A stretch of 64,000 bases of DNA, taken from NCBI RefSeq assembly GCF_947503415.1, contig NZ_CANNDS010000001.1:2018501-2082500 (forward strand), in the 5' to 3' direction. This stretch comes from an uncultured Tateyamaria sp. (GTDB taxonomy: Bacteria; Pseudomonadota; Alphaproteobacteria; Rhodobacterales; Rhodobacteraceae). The position numbers and the translations under genes were made by a program. The notes beneath the pieces are model-generated. The model saw only the letters and a list, made by a program, of their open reading frames with translations, had not been told where the DNA came from and did not search any database. The first letter of the stretch is position 1. Each line of letters opens with the position of its first letter. Shown piece by piece: positions 52,693 to 61,895 of the stretch.

Positions 52693-53598
52693 ATGCGCCT
52701 GATCTTTATGGGAACGCCGGATTTTTCGGTCTCGGCCTTGGACGCGCTGCACAGTGCCGGCCACGAGATTGTCTGTGTCTATACGCAGCCGCCGCGCCCT
52801 GCCGGGCGAGGCAAGAAGGATCGCCCCAGCCCGGTGCAGGTGCGCGCCGAGGCGTTGGGATTGCAAGTGCGCCATCCGGTGTCCCTGCGCAATGAGGCGG
52901 CGCAAGCGGAGTTTGCAGCCTTGAACGCCGATATCGCGGTGGTTGTGGCGTATGGTTTGATCCTGCCGCAGCCCATTCTGGATGCGCCGGCCCATGGTTG
53001 TCTGAACATCCACGCGAGCCTTTTGCCGCGCTGGCGCGGGGCGGCGCCCATTCACCGTGCGATTATGGCGGGCGATGCCGAAACGGGCGTGTGCATCATG
53101 CAGATGGAGGCGGGTCTGGACACCGGTCCGGTTCTTATGCGGGAAGTAACGCCGATTGGACCTGACGAGACGACTGCGGTGCTGCATGTCCGACTTGCGG
53201 GGATTGGCGCTGAATTGATCGTCAATACGCTGGCGCAATTGCCTGACCTTTCGGCAATGCCGCAGCCCGAGGAGGGCGTGACCTACGCCCACAAGATCGA
53301 CAAGGCCGAAGCCGCTATTGACTGGAGCCGCGATGCCGTCGAGGTCGACCGTCAGATCCGCGGGTTGTCAACCTTTCCGGGCGCGTGGGTCGAGCATGCT
53401 GGCTTGCGCATCAAGGTACTTGGGTCAGAACTTGCGGACGGGCAGGGCACACCTGGAACGCTGCTGGATGGTGCGCTGACCGTCGCATGTGGAACCGGTG
53501 CCGTACGCTTGACCCGCTTGCAACGGGCGGGCAAAGGCGCGCAGGATGCTGAAGTGTTTTTGCGCGGGATGCCGATGACCAAAGGCACGCAACTGTAG
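52693..53598 (+). CDS. fmt: Methionyl-tRNA formyltransferase
   Basis: A 301-residue enzyme that formylates initiator Met-t[22 protein letters not shown], the [20 protein letters not shown] folate/catalytic region and the C-terminal OB-fold with [15 protein letters not shown] are clear. It starts one base after the third def gene, so formylation and deformylation genes form one operon. Confidence 0.97.
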   Translation: MRLIFMGTPDFSVSALDALHSAGHEIVCVYTQPPRPAGRGKKDRPSPVQVRAEALGLQVRHPVSLRNEAAQAEFAALNADIAVVVAYGLILPQPILDAPAHGCLNIHASLLPRWRGAAPIHRAIMAGDAETGVCIMQMEAGLDTGPVLMREVTPIGPDETTAVLHVRLAGIGAELIVNTLAQLPDLSAMPQPEEGVTYAHKIDKAEAAIDWSRDAVEVDRQIRGLSTFPGAWVEHAGLRIKVLGSELADGQGTPGTLLDGALTVACGTGAVRLTRLQRAGKGAQDAEVFLRGMPMTKGTQL

Positions 53599-53608
53599 GA
53601 GAGCGGGC

Positions 53609-53845
53609 ATGTTTCCCACCCTGATCGGAACCGTCGTCATTGCAGGCATCGTTGGCTACCTGTCGGAAAAGACACGCTTTACCCATAATGGGATTTTGCA
53701 GTCGATCATCATCTGCATCGGTGGCGCGTTCCTGTTCTACTTTGTGCGGCTGATGTTCGGATTTGGGTTCTCCAGCCCCGGTTTGAACGCGATTGTATCG
53801 TCCGTTGGCGCGCTGATCATCGTGCCGACCCATTGGCGCAAGTAA
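53609..53845 (+). CDS. Small membrane protein (GlsB/YeaQ/YmgE-like)
   Basis: A 78-residue protein with three hydrophobic segments: MFPTLIGTVVIAGIVGYLSE, LQSIIICIGGAFLFYFVRLMFG and a C-terminal IVSSVGALIIVPTHWRK. The pattern fits transglycosylase-associated YeaQ/YmgE proteins, but the call is weak. GGAGAG precedes the ATG; it follows fmt by ten bases and is probably co-transcribed. Confidence 0.65.
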   Translation: MFPTLIGTVVIAGIVGYLSEKTRFTHNGILQSIIICIGGAFLFYFVRLMFGFGFSSPGLNAIVSSVGALIIVPTHWRK

Positions 53846-53858
53846 GCGGGCGGATGGT

Positions 53859-54146
53859 TCAGTGGCGCGCGCCGGGTTGTCCCACATGCCCATGTGGCGT
53901 CGTTCGGAAGTTCGGGCCAAGATGGCTTGAGGGTTTGGCCAGTCGAACATTGGGCGAAAGATGACTGGACGGCTTTGCCGCGCGGAACCCTGACGTCAAC
54001 CCCTTGGGGCGTTGCAACTGAATAATGGTTTGGTTTTTGTGGAGGTTGCTGCCGGTTCGGGTGTGATCACCGGCCTGTACCATCGACGCGGACACAACGC
54101 TGGCAGCCACCACATTTATCCAGAAAAACCGTGTGCGTTGTGTCAT
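53859..54146 (-). CDS. Possible small secreted protein
   Basis: A 95-residue frame with a plausible signal peptide (TRFFWINVVAASVVSASMVQAG) and GAAGG six bases before the ATG. The tail contains a duplicated AKPSSHL segment. It lies beside two confirmed exported basic proteins, which supports it a little, but no homology is visible and it could be a shadow. Confidence 0.35.
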   Translation of the reverse strand: MTQRTRFFWINVVAASVVSASMVQAGDHTRTGSNLHKNQTIIQLQRPKGLTSGFRAAKPSSHLSPNVRLAKPSSHLGPNFRTTPHGHVGQPGARH

Positions 54147-54158
54147 GCCGCGCCTTCA

Positions 54159-54479
54159 TTAAAACCGTTTCTTGATGATAATCCGCGAACGGGTCTTTGG
54201 GTGGTGCCGGTAACCACGGTATTTTAGCCGATGTGGATGCCGAAAACTACGATGATGAAAGCTGCGGTGTCGTTTCAGACTGCGGTGCTTGAAACCACGA
54301 TGTTTGTGCACGCTGCGTTTCTTGACCTTGAACTTGGCCTCAACAACCTCAGTCGGTTCGGAAATCAGGTGAAGTCCGGGATCTGTTACCGTGGCACGAG
54401 AAGGCCCCGCGCCCATAAGCGCGACGGTCGTGGCAATGGCTGCGATAAGAAACGGGGTCTTTGTCATCTTCAGGGCCAT
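54159..54479 (-). CDS. Exported Arg/His/Lys-rich protein
   Basis: A 106-residue protein with signal peptide MTKTPFLIAAIATTVALMGAG. The mature part is extremely basic: KFKVKKRSVHKHRGFKHRSL, then repeated H-R-S-F/H-R-S-L units and a final IIIKKRF. AGGAGAG before the ATG (54479) decides the start. A paralogue lies at 54750-55025. It may bind polyanions such as lipopolysaccharide, DNA or peptidoglycan; function unknown. Confidence 0.75.
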   Translation of the reverse strand: MALKMTKTPFLIAAIATTVALMGAGPSRATVTDPGLHLISEPTEVVEAKFKVKKRSVHKHRGFKHRSLKRHRSFHHRSFRHPHRLKYRGYRHHPKTRSRIIIKKRF

Positions 54480-54691
54480 GTCGCTCTCCTGCTTTTGGTG
54501 CGCGGGTGTGCCGTGCATATTCAAAAGCTAGGGCCGCTCGACCTCTGCGATAAGGGCAGAGCTGTGCACATGCGCGTGTGCAGTGGGTGCTCAGGATCGG
54601 TCTGATCGTTAAAAAGGTGCTTTTGAAACAGGGGATTGGCTGCTCACGACGCAATCACGTCCGGGGCGCAATCTACTGTTCAAACAGCAAG

Positions 54692-54720
54692 ACGGCCCGC
54701 CTGGGGGAGGAGCGGGCCGT
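54692..54720 (-). terminator. Terminator of the Lys-rich exported protein gene
   Basis: A 9-bp stem ACGGCCCGC / GCGGGCCGT with an 11-base loop, 30 bases beyond the stop of the gene at 54750. On the minus strand CTTGCTGTTT follows, a weak T-tract. Confidence 0.6.
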
Positions 54721-54749
54721 TCGCATTCGTGCGCACTGAAAGCGCTGCA

Positions 54750-55025
54750 TCAGAAGAATTTCTTGAATTTTTTCTTCGTGACGAATTTTTTCTTGGGCGA
54801 GACGTATTTCTTTTTCTTCACGCCGTGGAATTTGTAGCCGTGGTGGAACTTGTGCTTCTTCAGTTTCACTTTGAAGTTTGCATCAATCACCTGAGCACTT
54901 TCGACATCTACGGCCGTGGCGCTGGCCCAAACTGCATTGGCGCTGGCGGGGCTGAGGCTTGTCAGTGTAACGGCAGTGGCCATGGCTGCGATCAGAAGCG
55001 GGGTCTTTGTGGCTGTCAGTTTCAT
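54750..55025 (-). CDS. Exported Lys/His-rich protein
   Basis: A 91-residue protein with signal peptide MKLTATKTPLLIAAMATAVT up to about residue 30. Its start (TKTPLLIAAMAT) matches that of the paralogue downstream. The mature end is nearly all Lys, His, Phe and Tyr (KLKKHKFHHGYKFHGVKKKK). AAGGAG lies eight bases before the ATG. The pair looks like a duplicated family of exported polycations. Confidence 0.78.
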   Translation of the reverse strand: MKLTATKTPLLIAAMATAVTLTSLSPASANAVWASATAVDVESAQVIDANFKVKLKKHKFHHGYKFHGVKKKKYVSPKKKFVTKKKFKKFF

Positions 55026-55283
55026 CTTCTCTTCTCCTTAGCGTTAGGGCCGGTATGGCCGTTCGTCTTGGGAAAGAGATAGCGGAAAAGGGCTGTAACA
55101 ATAAGGGACCAAACGGTCACAAACTGTCATGGAAATGGTAGATTTGAGTGAGAAATTCAGAGCCGTTTGTCGATTAAGTGTATTTGAATCAAGGCAGTAA
55201 GGTCCAAAAATCTTGTAACAAACGGCCCGAATTCTTTTTTGGATTAGGTGTTTTTTGGCCTGTTTACCCGAAGTGCCCCTGCG

Positions 55284-55739
55284 TCACTTGCTCTTGAACG
55301 GGGCCATACCTGCCCGCGCAAGCTCGTCCGCACGTTCGTTTTCAGGGTGCCCTGCGTGTCCCTTGACCCATTCCCACGTCACATCATGCCTTGCCTGCGC
55401 AGAATCGAGCCGTTGCCAGAGATCAGCATTGGCGACGGGTTTCTTTGATGCATTTTTCCATCCGTTGCGTTTCCAGCCGTGAATCCAGCTGGTGATCCCG
55501 TTTTTGACGTAGTTGCTGTCCGTCACGACGGTGATGGTGCTGGCCCGGTCGAGCGCTTCAAGTGCTGCGATGGCGGCCATCAGCTCCATCTTGTTGTTGG
55601 TGGTCTGCGCCTCGCCCCCTTTCAGCTCGCGTTCCTTGACGATCGTATCGCCGTCCATCGCGCGCAAGAGGGCGCCCCAGCCGCCCGGGCCGGGATTGCC
55701 GGAGCAGGCACCGTCTGTGTAGGCGAACAGCTTAGGCAA
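55284..55739 (-). CDS. rnhA: Ribonuclease HI
   Basis: A 151-residue enzyme that cleaves the RNA of RNA-DNA hybrids. Asp9 ([16 protein letters not shown]), Glu52 ([11 protein letters not shown]), Asp74 ([12 protein letters not shown]) and the final ERADELAR Asp are the catalytic carboxylates. The basic protrusion [18 protein letters not shown] is present. It overlaps the methyltransferase gene by eight bases. The 258-bp AT-rich gap at 55026-55283 holds no gene that I can support. Confidence 0.96.
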   Translation of the reverse strand: MPKLFAYTDGACSGNPGPGGWGALLRAMDGDTIVKERELKGGEAQTTNNKMELMAAIAALEALDRASTITVVTDSNYVKNGITSWIHGWKRNGWKNASKKPVANADLWQRLDSAQARHDVTWEWVKGHAGHPENERADELARAGMAPFKSK

Positions 55740-56322
55740 TGGCTTGCAACACGATGAAGGGCGCCACTTCGCCGGACAGACCCGCCTCTTCCCCGGTGCG
55801 AGTGTAGGTCACGGTGAAACCGGTGGCTGTCAGCACCTCGTTCAACTGCGCTTCGGTCATGTAGGAATAGAGCCGCCCAATGCTGTCGCGCGATTCTCCG
55901 GTGCCGAGTTTAGTGCCAAAGTGGAAAATGCCGCCCGGTTTAAGGGCGCGATGGATAGCCGCGAACTGATCGGGCCACCGGCTGAGCGGTGTGTGCAGCA
56001 TTGAGAAGTTGGCCCAGATGCCGTCAAACGTATCGGTTTGCGTCAGGTCATCATACCCTGCTTGCCGCGCGGTAACACCCGGGTAGGCTTGGGCCAGTGC
56101 AAGCATTTCAAGCACCGGGTCCCATGCGTGCGCATCCAGCCCCGCCTGTGCCATGGCACCAGCGGCAAAGCCTGGCCCGCACCCGATATCGAGAATGGAG
56201 CCGCCCGCAGGGATGGCTGCAATGAATTTCTGGATCATCGGGTTTTCGCCCGTCTCCTGCACCATGTCCGCATATTCAGCGGCCTTGGACGCATAAACGT
56301 CGAGTGTCTCGCGGTCGCTCAT
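55732..56322 (-). CDS. Class I SAM-dependent methyltransferase
   Basis: A 196-residue enzyme. The SAM-binding motif I is [20 protein letters not shown] (about residues 40-59), followed by motif II acid in HAWDPVLEM and motif [26 protein letters not shown] follows. The substrate is unknown. Its ATG directly abuts the stop of the DUF3429 gene, and it overlaps rnhA. Confidence 0.85.
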   Translation of the reverse strand: MSDRETLDVYASKAAEYADMVQETGENPMIQKFIAAIPAGGSILDIGCGPGFAAGAMAQAGLDAHAWDPVLEMLALAQAYPGVTARQAGYDDLTQTDTFDGIWANFSMLHTPLSRWPDQFAAIHRALKPGGIFHFGTKLGTGESRDSIGRLYSYMTEAQLNEVLTATGFTVTYTRTGEEAGLSGEVAPFIVLQAIA

Positions 56323-56772
56323 TCAGATCACCGTTATGGTCAGGCAGGCCACGACGATCGCCGTGAGCAAGAGCCGCAGTTGCATCCACCACGGTGGAGT
56401 CAGCCCCCAGCGGGAGAAGGAAAAGTCGAGCATCAGAAGACCTACGAAGCCGATGATCAGGTTGAGCGCAGCACTTGTTGGCCCGCCTCCGGTCATGAAG
56501 AAGGCCCACAAGGCCGGGATCACCGACAGGGCGTAGCCCGTTGCGGCCTGCGCACCGCTGGCTTTGGTTGCGAAGCCCCACAGCACACCCGACATGAACG
56601 ACAGGATCACTGAACCATAGAACAGTTGAACATATGGCCCAACGAAACGTGGTCCCATGTATTTCTGCCCAAACGCGGCAAGATCGGGCCTGAGCACGGT
56701 GGCCGCGCCCCACAGGAAGGGGATCAGGCCGGCAAGGCCAAGGATCAAAGCTGCACGTGGGATCTGCGTCAT
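56323..56772 (-). CDS. DUF3429-like membrane protein
   Basis: A 149-residue protein with four to five membrane helices; PRAALILGLAGLIPFLWGA, LFYGSVILSFMSGVLWGFA and the C-terminal RLLLTAIVVACLTITVI are typical of DUF3429 (small proteobacterial membrane proteins of unknown role). I take the ATG at 56772; the longer frame overlaps LysE. Confidence 0.8.
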   Translation of the reverse strand: MTQIPRAALILGLAGLIPFLWGAATVLRPDLAAFGQKYMGPRFVGPYVQLFYGSVILSFMSGVLWGFATKASGAQAATGYALSVIPALWAFFMTGGGPTSAALNLIIGFVGLLMLDFSFSRWGLTPPWWMQLRLLLTAIVVACLTITVI

Positions 56773-56863
56773 GGGTCGGAAATCGGTTTGGTTTGTTGGG
56801 TGCCCGGGGTGTCGGCCGTTTTGGTGCCGTTGACAAGGTGCAAACCGGCCTGCTTGTCGCCAG

Positions 56864-57478
56864 TCATGCCCGTTCAAAGGCTAAACGACCTGCGAGCGCT
56901 GCAAAAATGGCGGCGAAGCTGCGCGACAGCCAGCGCATGACAGTTTCTGAGCCGAGAACCCAATGCCGCGCGGCAGCCGCGAAGGTGCCATAAAGAACAA
57001 AGACTGCAAAGGTCATAGCCATGAAAACGAGGCCAAGCGTGGTCATCTCCATAGTGGCTGTAGCGGCGTTGCCCGACAGGAAAGGCGGCAGGAGGGCGAG
57101 AAAGAAGATCGACAGCTTCGGGTTCAGGATGTTAATCAACGCGCCCCGCCGCGCAATCCGCCATCCTGCATCTGCGCTGCGTTGGGATGAGATGTTCAGT
57201 GCCCCGCCAGACCGCAGGCTGCCCCAGGCAAGGTACAGCAGGTAAGCGACGCCTGCGAATTTCACGATGTTAAAAAGCAGTGCAGAGGTGTGCAGGATCG
57301 CCGCCAGCCCCAGCGTCGCGGCGGCCAGGTGCGGCACGATACCGAAAGTGCAGCCCAGTGCCGCCCAAAGTGCGGCGCGCCTGCCTTGCCCAAGCCCAAG
57401 GGCAAGGGTGTAGATGACGCCGGTGCCCGGCGCGATGACGACCACAAGGGCGGTGAGCAGAAATTGGAGTGAGAGCAT
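56864..57478 (-). CDS. LysE family exporter
   Basis: A 204-residue amino-acid or metabolite exporter with six membrane segments. The conserved start is LLTALVVVIAPGTGVIYTLALGLGQGRRAALWAALGC; RRGALINILNPKLSIFFLALLP is the mid-domain signature. It lies upstream of the DUF3429, methyltransferase and rnhA genes on the same strand. Confidence 0.88.
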   Translation of the reverse strand: MLSLQFLLTALVVVIAPGTGVIYTLALGLGQGRRAALWAALGCTFGIVPHLAAATLGLAAILHTSALLFNIVKFAGVAYLLYLAWGSLRSGGALNISSQRSADAGWRIARRGALINILNPKLSIFFLALLPPFLSGNAATATMEMTTLGLVFMAMTFAVFVLYGTFAAAARHWVLGSETVMRWLSRSFAAIFAALAGRLAFERA

Positions 57479-57551
57479 GGAGTGCGCCTTCTGGATGTCT
57501 GTGCCGACGCTAGGCGCAGACGGTTGTGCGGTAAAGGGAGGATGCGCTTGC

Positions 57552-57755
57552 TCAGGACCTGTGGTCGGTCAGCTGGGTGACCAAAGGCACCACTGCTTGC
57601 ATCAGCGGGACCATCAGCCCGGTCAGCAGCAGTGTTTGACCCATCAGTGGCCACTGCTCGATCATCTCGCCCAGTAGGGTCAGCAGCGCGGTGATCGTGA
57701 CCCACGCTGCTGCCCAAGTGATCAGGAGACGGCGCACGTCATGCCACCCAAGCAT
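57552..57755 (-). CDS. Small membrane protein
   Basis: A 67-residue protein with two hydrophobic segments (LLITWAAAWVTITALLTLL and LLLTGLMVPLMQAVVPLV). It begins inside the end of the aldo/keto reductase gene (17-base overlap), so it is probably co-translated with it. No family is recognised. Confidence 0.55.
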   Translation of the reverse strand: MLGWHDVRRLLITWAAAWVTITALLTLLGEMIEQWPLMGQTLLLTGLMVPLMQAVVPLVTQLTDHRS

Positions 57756-58524
57756 CTGCGTTTTCCTGCAGGTGCGCGATGCGGGTTGTGCCGGGGATCA
57801 CCAGCATGTTTGGCGCGCGCGCCAACAGCGTCTGCAGAGCGTGTTGCGGATTGACCGTTGCGCCGTGTTTCATCGGGTTTGCGCCCAAGGGTCCGTGCGG
57901 CACGAAAGCAATGCCTTGGTCATCAAGCCAGTCAATCAGCTTTTCGAGCGCGTCGTCGCGGGTGTCAGCGGGTGAATACCTGTTCTGGACAGCGGCGATG
58001 GGTGCGACTTTCTGGGCCTCTTCCACTTGGGCACGGGTGACATTCGACAGACCGATCATATCGATCTTGCCCGCTTGTCGCGCCTGTTCCAACGCCGCGA
58101 CACTTTCAGCGATCGGCGTTACGCCATCCGGCATGTGCACATAGTAAAGATCGATCCGATCGGTGCGCAGGTTCGCCAGGCTTTCATCGAGGTGCCGCAA
58201 GAGGGTGGCACCGGATGTATCCCGTGACATGCTGGTGGCGTCTTTTTCCACGCCGCCTTTGGATGCGATGAACATGTCGCCATAGGTACCATCGTCGGTC
58301 AGTAACGCATCTGCGATCAGCCGCTCGTTGTGGTGCGGACCGTAGGCCCGCGCAGTGTCGATGTGGTTGACCCCAAGCTCACGCGCCTGTCGCAAGAGGT
58401 CGATGCCGCCTTGCCAGTCTGGGTAGGAGCCGAAGTTGCGGGGCTGCCCGGTGAGGCGCATTGCCCCGAAGCCAATGCGGTTCACGGTTCTGCCATTGGC
58501 AAAGCTGAAAGTTGTCTGTGTCAT
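57739..58524 (-). CDS. Aldo/keto reductase
   Basis: A 261-residue NADPH-dependent barrel. The catalytic tetrad is visible as Asp (HIDTARAYGPH), Tyr (same segment), Lys (FIASKGGVEK) and His (DLYYVHMPD). It may reduce an aldehyde or ketone; the substrate is unknown. It is divergent from a LysR regulator that probably controls it. Confidence 0.9.
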   Translation of the reverse strand: MTQTTFSFANGRTVNRIGFGAMRLTGQPRNFGSYPDWQGGIDLLRQARELGVNHIDTARAYGPHHNERLIADALLTDDGTYGDMFIASKGGVEKDATSMSRDTSGATLLRHLDESLANLRTDRIDLYYVHMPDGVTPIAESVAALEQARQAGKIDMIGLSNVTRAQVEEAQKVAPIAAVQNRYSPADTRDDALEKLIDWLDDQGIAFVPHGPLGANPMKHGATVNPQHALQTLLARAPNMLVIPGTTRIAHLQENADAWVA

Positions 58525-58586
58525 TGTGCGGGTCCTTTTCCGTTTGCGATGACAGAAAGGTACGTGTCGTTGCGAATATCGGTAGC

Positions 58587-58597
58587 CGTATGATACG
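58587..58597. promoter_or_regulatory. Palindrome in the AKR/LysR divergent region
   Basis: CGTAT-G-ATACG, a perfect 5-bp inverted repeat 24 bp before the LysR start and 63 bp before the reductase start. A further GCGTATGAC half-site overlaps the LysR ATG. It is a candidate LysR operator. Confidence 0.4.
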
Positions 58598-58620
58598 TAA
58601 CACTGCTATGCGTTTGGCGT

Positions 58621-59511
58621 ATGACATCACGATTTGATCGCCTGTCTCTGTTGGATACGTTCGTACGCGTGGCCGAGCGCCGGTCGCTCTCTGCAGCGGC
58701 GCGCGATCTGGATGTGTCGCAACCTTCAGTGTCACGGCAATTGGCAGCTCTGGAAGCACGCCTGGGCGTGGTCCTCATGCGCCGCACCACCCATGATGTG
58801 ACGTTGACACCGGATGGCCTCGACCTGTTGGCAGACGCGCGGCGACTGATCGGCGAATGGGAAGCAATCGAGGAGCGTACCGCCGAGGGTGGAACGCTTG
58901 CCGGGCGTGTGCGTGTCATTGCGCCTGTGGCCTTGGGTCAAAGCCTGCTTGTCAACGGGACAGCGCGGTTCATGAAACAGCACCCTGACGTCACCGTTGA
59001 TTGGCAGTTGCGTGACGATCCTATCAGGTTTGCCGAGGAAGGGTGCGATTGCTGGCTGAAGGTTGGACCGGTCCCCGATGACACGCTTGTGGTGCGTGAG
59101 CTGGCGCGGGTGGAACGGCTGGTGGTGGGAGCGCCGGAAAGTCTGCCGGAAACGGGCGATGTGGATTTGGCGGCCTTGCCTTGGGTGACTCTAGGCCCGT
59201 TTGAGGGCAACCGGATAGAACTGTTCAATCGGGAGGGGGTCGCAACCGTCTTTTCCGTGTCGCCCCGCATGGCCAGCGACAACATCTTTGCAGTGCAACA
59301 GGCTGTGCGTCAGGGGGTTGGCGTCGCCATCCTGCCGCGATGGTTCGTCGCGTCTGCATTGGACAACGGCATGCTGGTCGATGTTGCACCAGATTGGCGC
59401 GCAGCCCGTTTGCCCGTCAATCTTGCTTTGGCGGCTGGCGCACGCCGCCCGGCACGGGTCGAGGCATTTGCCGAGTATATCGCCGCGTGGTGCGGTGATC
59501 GATTGGGCTGA
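58621..59511 (+). CDS. LysR family transcriptional regulator (AKR-linked)
   Basis: A 296-residue regulator: LLDTFVRVAERRSLSAAARDLDVSQPSVSRQLAALEARLG, then VTLTPDGLDLLADARRL and the effector-binding domain. Divergence from the aldo/keto reductase suggests control of that gene. It converges on ispH. Confidence 0.9.
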   Translation: MTSRFDRLSLLDTFVRVAERRSLSAAARDLDVSQPSVSRQLAALEARLGVVLMRRTTHDVTLTPDGLDLLADARRLIGEWEAIEERTAEGGTLAGRVRVIAPVALGQSLLVNGTARFMKQHPDVTVDWQLRDDPIRFAEEGCDCWLKVGPVPDDTLVVRELARVERLVVGAPESLPETGDVDLAALPWVTLGPFEGNRIELFNREGVATVFSVSPRMASDNIFAVQQAVRQGVGVAILPRWFVASALDNGMLVDVAPDWRAARLPVNLALAAGARRPARVEAFAEYIAAWCGDRLG

Positions 59512-60462
59512 TCAGGCCGGGACGCGCAAGACGCGCGGCACTTTGAACTCCACGTTCTCAACCGCAGTTTCCACCATCTCAACCGTCACGTCATAGCGGT
59601 CGCGAAATGCGTCTATGACTTCGTTGATCAGCACCTCAGGGGCCGACGCACCAGCGGTGATGCCCATGGATGTGATCCCGTCGAGTGCGCGCCAATCAAT
59701 GTCGGTCGCCCGTTGCACCAGCTGGGCATAGCTGCAACCGGCCCGTGCGCCGACCTCAACAAGGCGTTTTGAGTTGGAGGAGTTGGGCGCGCCCACGACC
59801 AACATGGCATCGCACTTGGGGGCCATCGCCTTCACCGCTTCCTGACGGTTGGTGGTGGCGTAACAGATGTCTTCCTTGTGTGGGCCGACGATATTGGGGA
59901 AACGCGTGTGCAGGGCCGCCACGATATCCTTGGTGTCGTCCACGGACAGGGTGGTTTGTGTGACAAACGCCAATTGGTCCGGGTTGCGGACCTGAACGGT
60001 CGCCACATCATCCACCGTTTCCACCAGAAGAACCTCACCGTCGGGCAGCTGCCCCATGGTGCCGACGGTTTCAGGATGGCCTTCGTGGCCGATCATGATC
60101 ATTTGCAAACCGTTGTCGGAATGGCGCTGTGCTTCGATATGTACCTTGCTGACCAAGGGACAGGTGGCGTCGACATAGATCATCTCGCGCGCCTGGGCGG
60201 CTTGGGGCACAGACTTGGGCACACCGTGGGCCGAAAAGATGACAGGCCGATCATCCGGACACTCGCTCAACTCTTCGACAAAGACAGCACCTTTGTCCCG
60301 AAGGCCGTCTACGACGAATTTGTTGTGCACGATCTCGTGCCGCACAAAGACGGGCGCACCCCATTTGGCGAGCGCCATTTCGACGATCTTGATGGCACGG
60401 TCAACGCCTGCGCAAAACCCACGCGGGGCGGCAAGGTAGAGGGTCAATGCAGGCTTTGTCAT
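59512..60462 (-). CDS. ispH: 4-hydroxy-3-methylbut-2-enyl diphosphate reductase
   Basis: A 316-residue [4Fe-4S] enzyme, last step of the MEP pathway to IPP and DMAPP. Cluster Cys residues are Cys17 ([14 protein letters not shown]), one in [12 protein letters not shown] and one in [19 protein letters not shown] and the SHGVP-like SAHGVPKSV are also seen. The stop meets the LysR stop. Confidence 0.97.
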   Translation of the reverse strand: MTKPALTLYLAAPRGFCAGVDRAIKIVEMALAKWGAPVFVRHEIVHNKFVVDGLRDKGAVFVEELSECPDDRPVIFSAHGVPKSVPQAAQAREMIYVDATCPLVSKVHIEAQRHSDNGLQMIMIGHEGHPETVGTMGQLPDGEVLLVETVDDVATVQVRNPDQLAFVTQTTLSVDDTKDIVAALHTRFPNIVGPHKEDICYATTNRQEAVKAMAPKCDAMLVVGAPNSSNSKRLVEVGARAGCSYAQLVQRATDIDWRALDGITSMGITAGASAPEVLINEVIDAFRDRYDVTVEMVETAVENVEFKVPRVLRVPA

Positions 60463-60537
60463 GGGCGCACGTCTCCGGGGCAGTGAATGCCCCAGAGGTA
60501 AGGTGTTCGGCGCGCAGGGTCCAGCCCGGCGGGACGT

Positions 60538-61110
60538 TTAGCCTTGGGCCTGAACCCGTTCTTCACGTTCAGGCATCGGTTCGCGCGGAGGCCTGCCGAT
60601 CACGTCCTTGAGCTCGTTCAGTTCGATGAAGTTATCGGCCTGACGGCGCAGATCGTCCGAGATCATTGGTGGCTGGCTGCGAATGGTCGAAACAACCGAC
60701 ACACGCACGCCCTGACGTTGCAGGCTTTCGACCAGAGGCCGGAAGTCGCCGTCACCAGAGAACAGAACGATATGATCGACGCGCGGCGCCAGTTCCATCG
60801 CGTCTACGGCAAGCTCGATGTCCATGTTGCCCTTGACCTTACGCCGACCCATCGAGTCGGTGTATTCCTTGGCCGGTTTGGTCACCATGGTGAAGCCGTT
60901 GTAATTCAGCCAATCCACAAGCGGGCGAATGGGTGAGTATTCGTCATTCTCCAGCAAGGCGGTGTAGTAGAAAGCGCGCAGCAACTTGCCACGACGCATG
61001 AACTCTTGACGCAGTAGTTTGTAGTCGATGTCGAACCCAAGCGCTTTGGCCGCAGCGTAAAGATTTGACCCATCGATGAACAGCGCCAGCCGTTCGTCTT
61101 TGTAAAACAT
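60538..61110 (-). CDS. NYN-domain protein (LabA/DUF88-like)
   Basis: A 190-residue PIN-like nuclease-fold protein. Acidic residues in ALFIDGSNLYAAAKALG, GNMDIELAVDAMEL and VLFSGDGDFRPLVES match the NYN active site. C-terminal SDDLRRQADNFIELNEL is typical of LabA-like proteins. It probably acts on RNA. It lies divergent from folK. Confidence 0.9.
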   Translation of the reverse strand: MFYKDERLALFIDGSNLYAAAKALGFDIDYKLLRQEFMRRGKLLRAFYYTALLENDEYSPIRPLVDWLNYNGFTMVTKPAKEYTDSMGRRKVKGNMDIELAVDAMELAPRVDHIVLFSGDGDFRPLVESLQRQGVRVSVVSTIRSQPPMISDDLRRQADNFIELNELKDVIGRPPREPMPEREERVQAQG

Positions 61111-61211
61111 AAAATGTCCTTCCGAAAATTCGGGTACCGCCTGTGATTTCCGTGAGTGAATGCGTTAAAACGCGAGAAAGACGGTGGATGGAAAAATAGG
61201 TGATTTTAATT

Positions 61212-61823
61212 ATGCCGCAAGTCACGGTTGGGGTCAAAACAGGCGGAACTCTGCCTCAAAATCGGTCAAACATACTAGTTGCCCTAGGGTCAAACATGTC
61301 ATCTGACGTAGGGTCACCCATCGAAACGCTTCAAAAGGCGACCTCTGAGCTCGAAAATTTGGGTGCAGTGATTCGCGGCAAAAGTCGGTTTTTCAGGACC
61401 CCAGCGGTGCCTTCCGGGAGCGGTCCCGATTTTGTGAACGCGGCCCTGGCTATCGATGCGCCATGGTCTGCGCCCGAGACAATTACGCGGCTTCACGAGA
61501 TAGAAGCCGGTTTGGGGCGTCGTCGTGCCGGGCGTTGGGAGCAGAGGATTATCGATCTGGATCTGCTTGCCCACGGTGATGCCATTCGCCCCAACGTAGC
61601 GACGGTGCGTACATGGATGGAATTGCCGCTCGACAAACAGCGCGATACGGCCCCTGGGCAGCTGCTTCTGCCCCACCCTCGCATGCATGAACGTGCCTTT
61701 GTTCTGGTGCCGCTGGCCGACGTCGCCCCGGATTGGGTGCATCCCATCACGCGCCGCAGTGTTGTCGAGATGCGTGATGCGCTGCCGCCTGAGGACCTTT
61801 CTATGATCGTTACAGCCGAATAG
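61212..61823 (+). CDS. folK: HPPK, 2-amino-4-hydroxy-6-hydroxymethyldihydropteridine diphosphokinase
   Basis: A 203-residue folate enzyme. ILVALGSNMSS, SRFFRTPAVPSGSGPDFVNAAL, RWEQRIIDLDLLAHGD and LLLPHPRMHERAFVLVPLADVAP are the conserved blocks that bind ATP and the pterin. I choose the ATG at 61212, eight bases after AGGTGA; the ATG at 61200 is also open. It has about 30 extra N-terminal residues compared with E. coli. Confidence 0.9.
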   Translation: MPQVTVGVKTGGTLPQNRSNILVALGSNMSSDVGSPIETLQKATSELENLGAVIRGKSRFFRTPAVPSGSGPDFVNAALAIDAPWSAPETITRLHEIEAGLGRRRAGRWEQRIIDLDLLAHGDAIRPNVATVRTWMELPLDKQRDTAPGQLLLPHPRMHERAFVLVPLADVAPDWVHPITRRSVVEMRDALPPEDLSMIVTAE

Positions 61824-61895
61824 CCGCTTGTCATTCACCCCAATCGCGCCTAAATAGCGCTCCTCTACCTATTATGGCTGATCTGGAGCACACCC

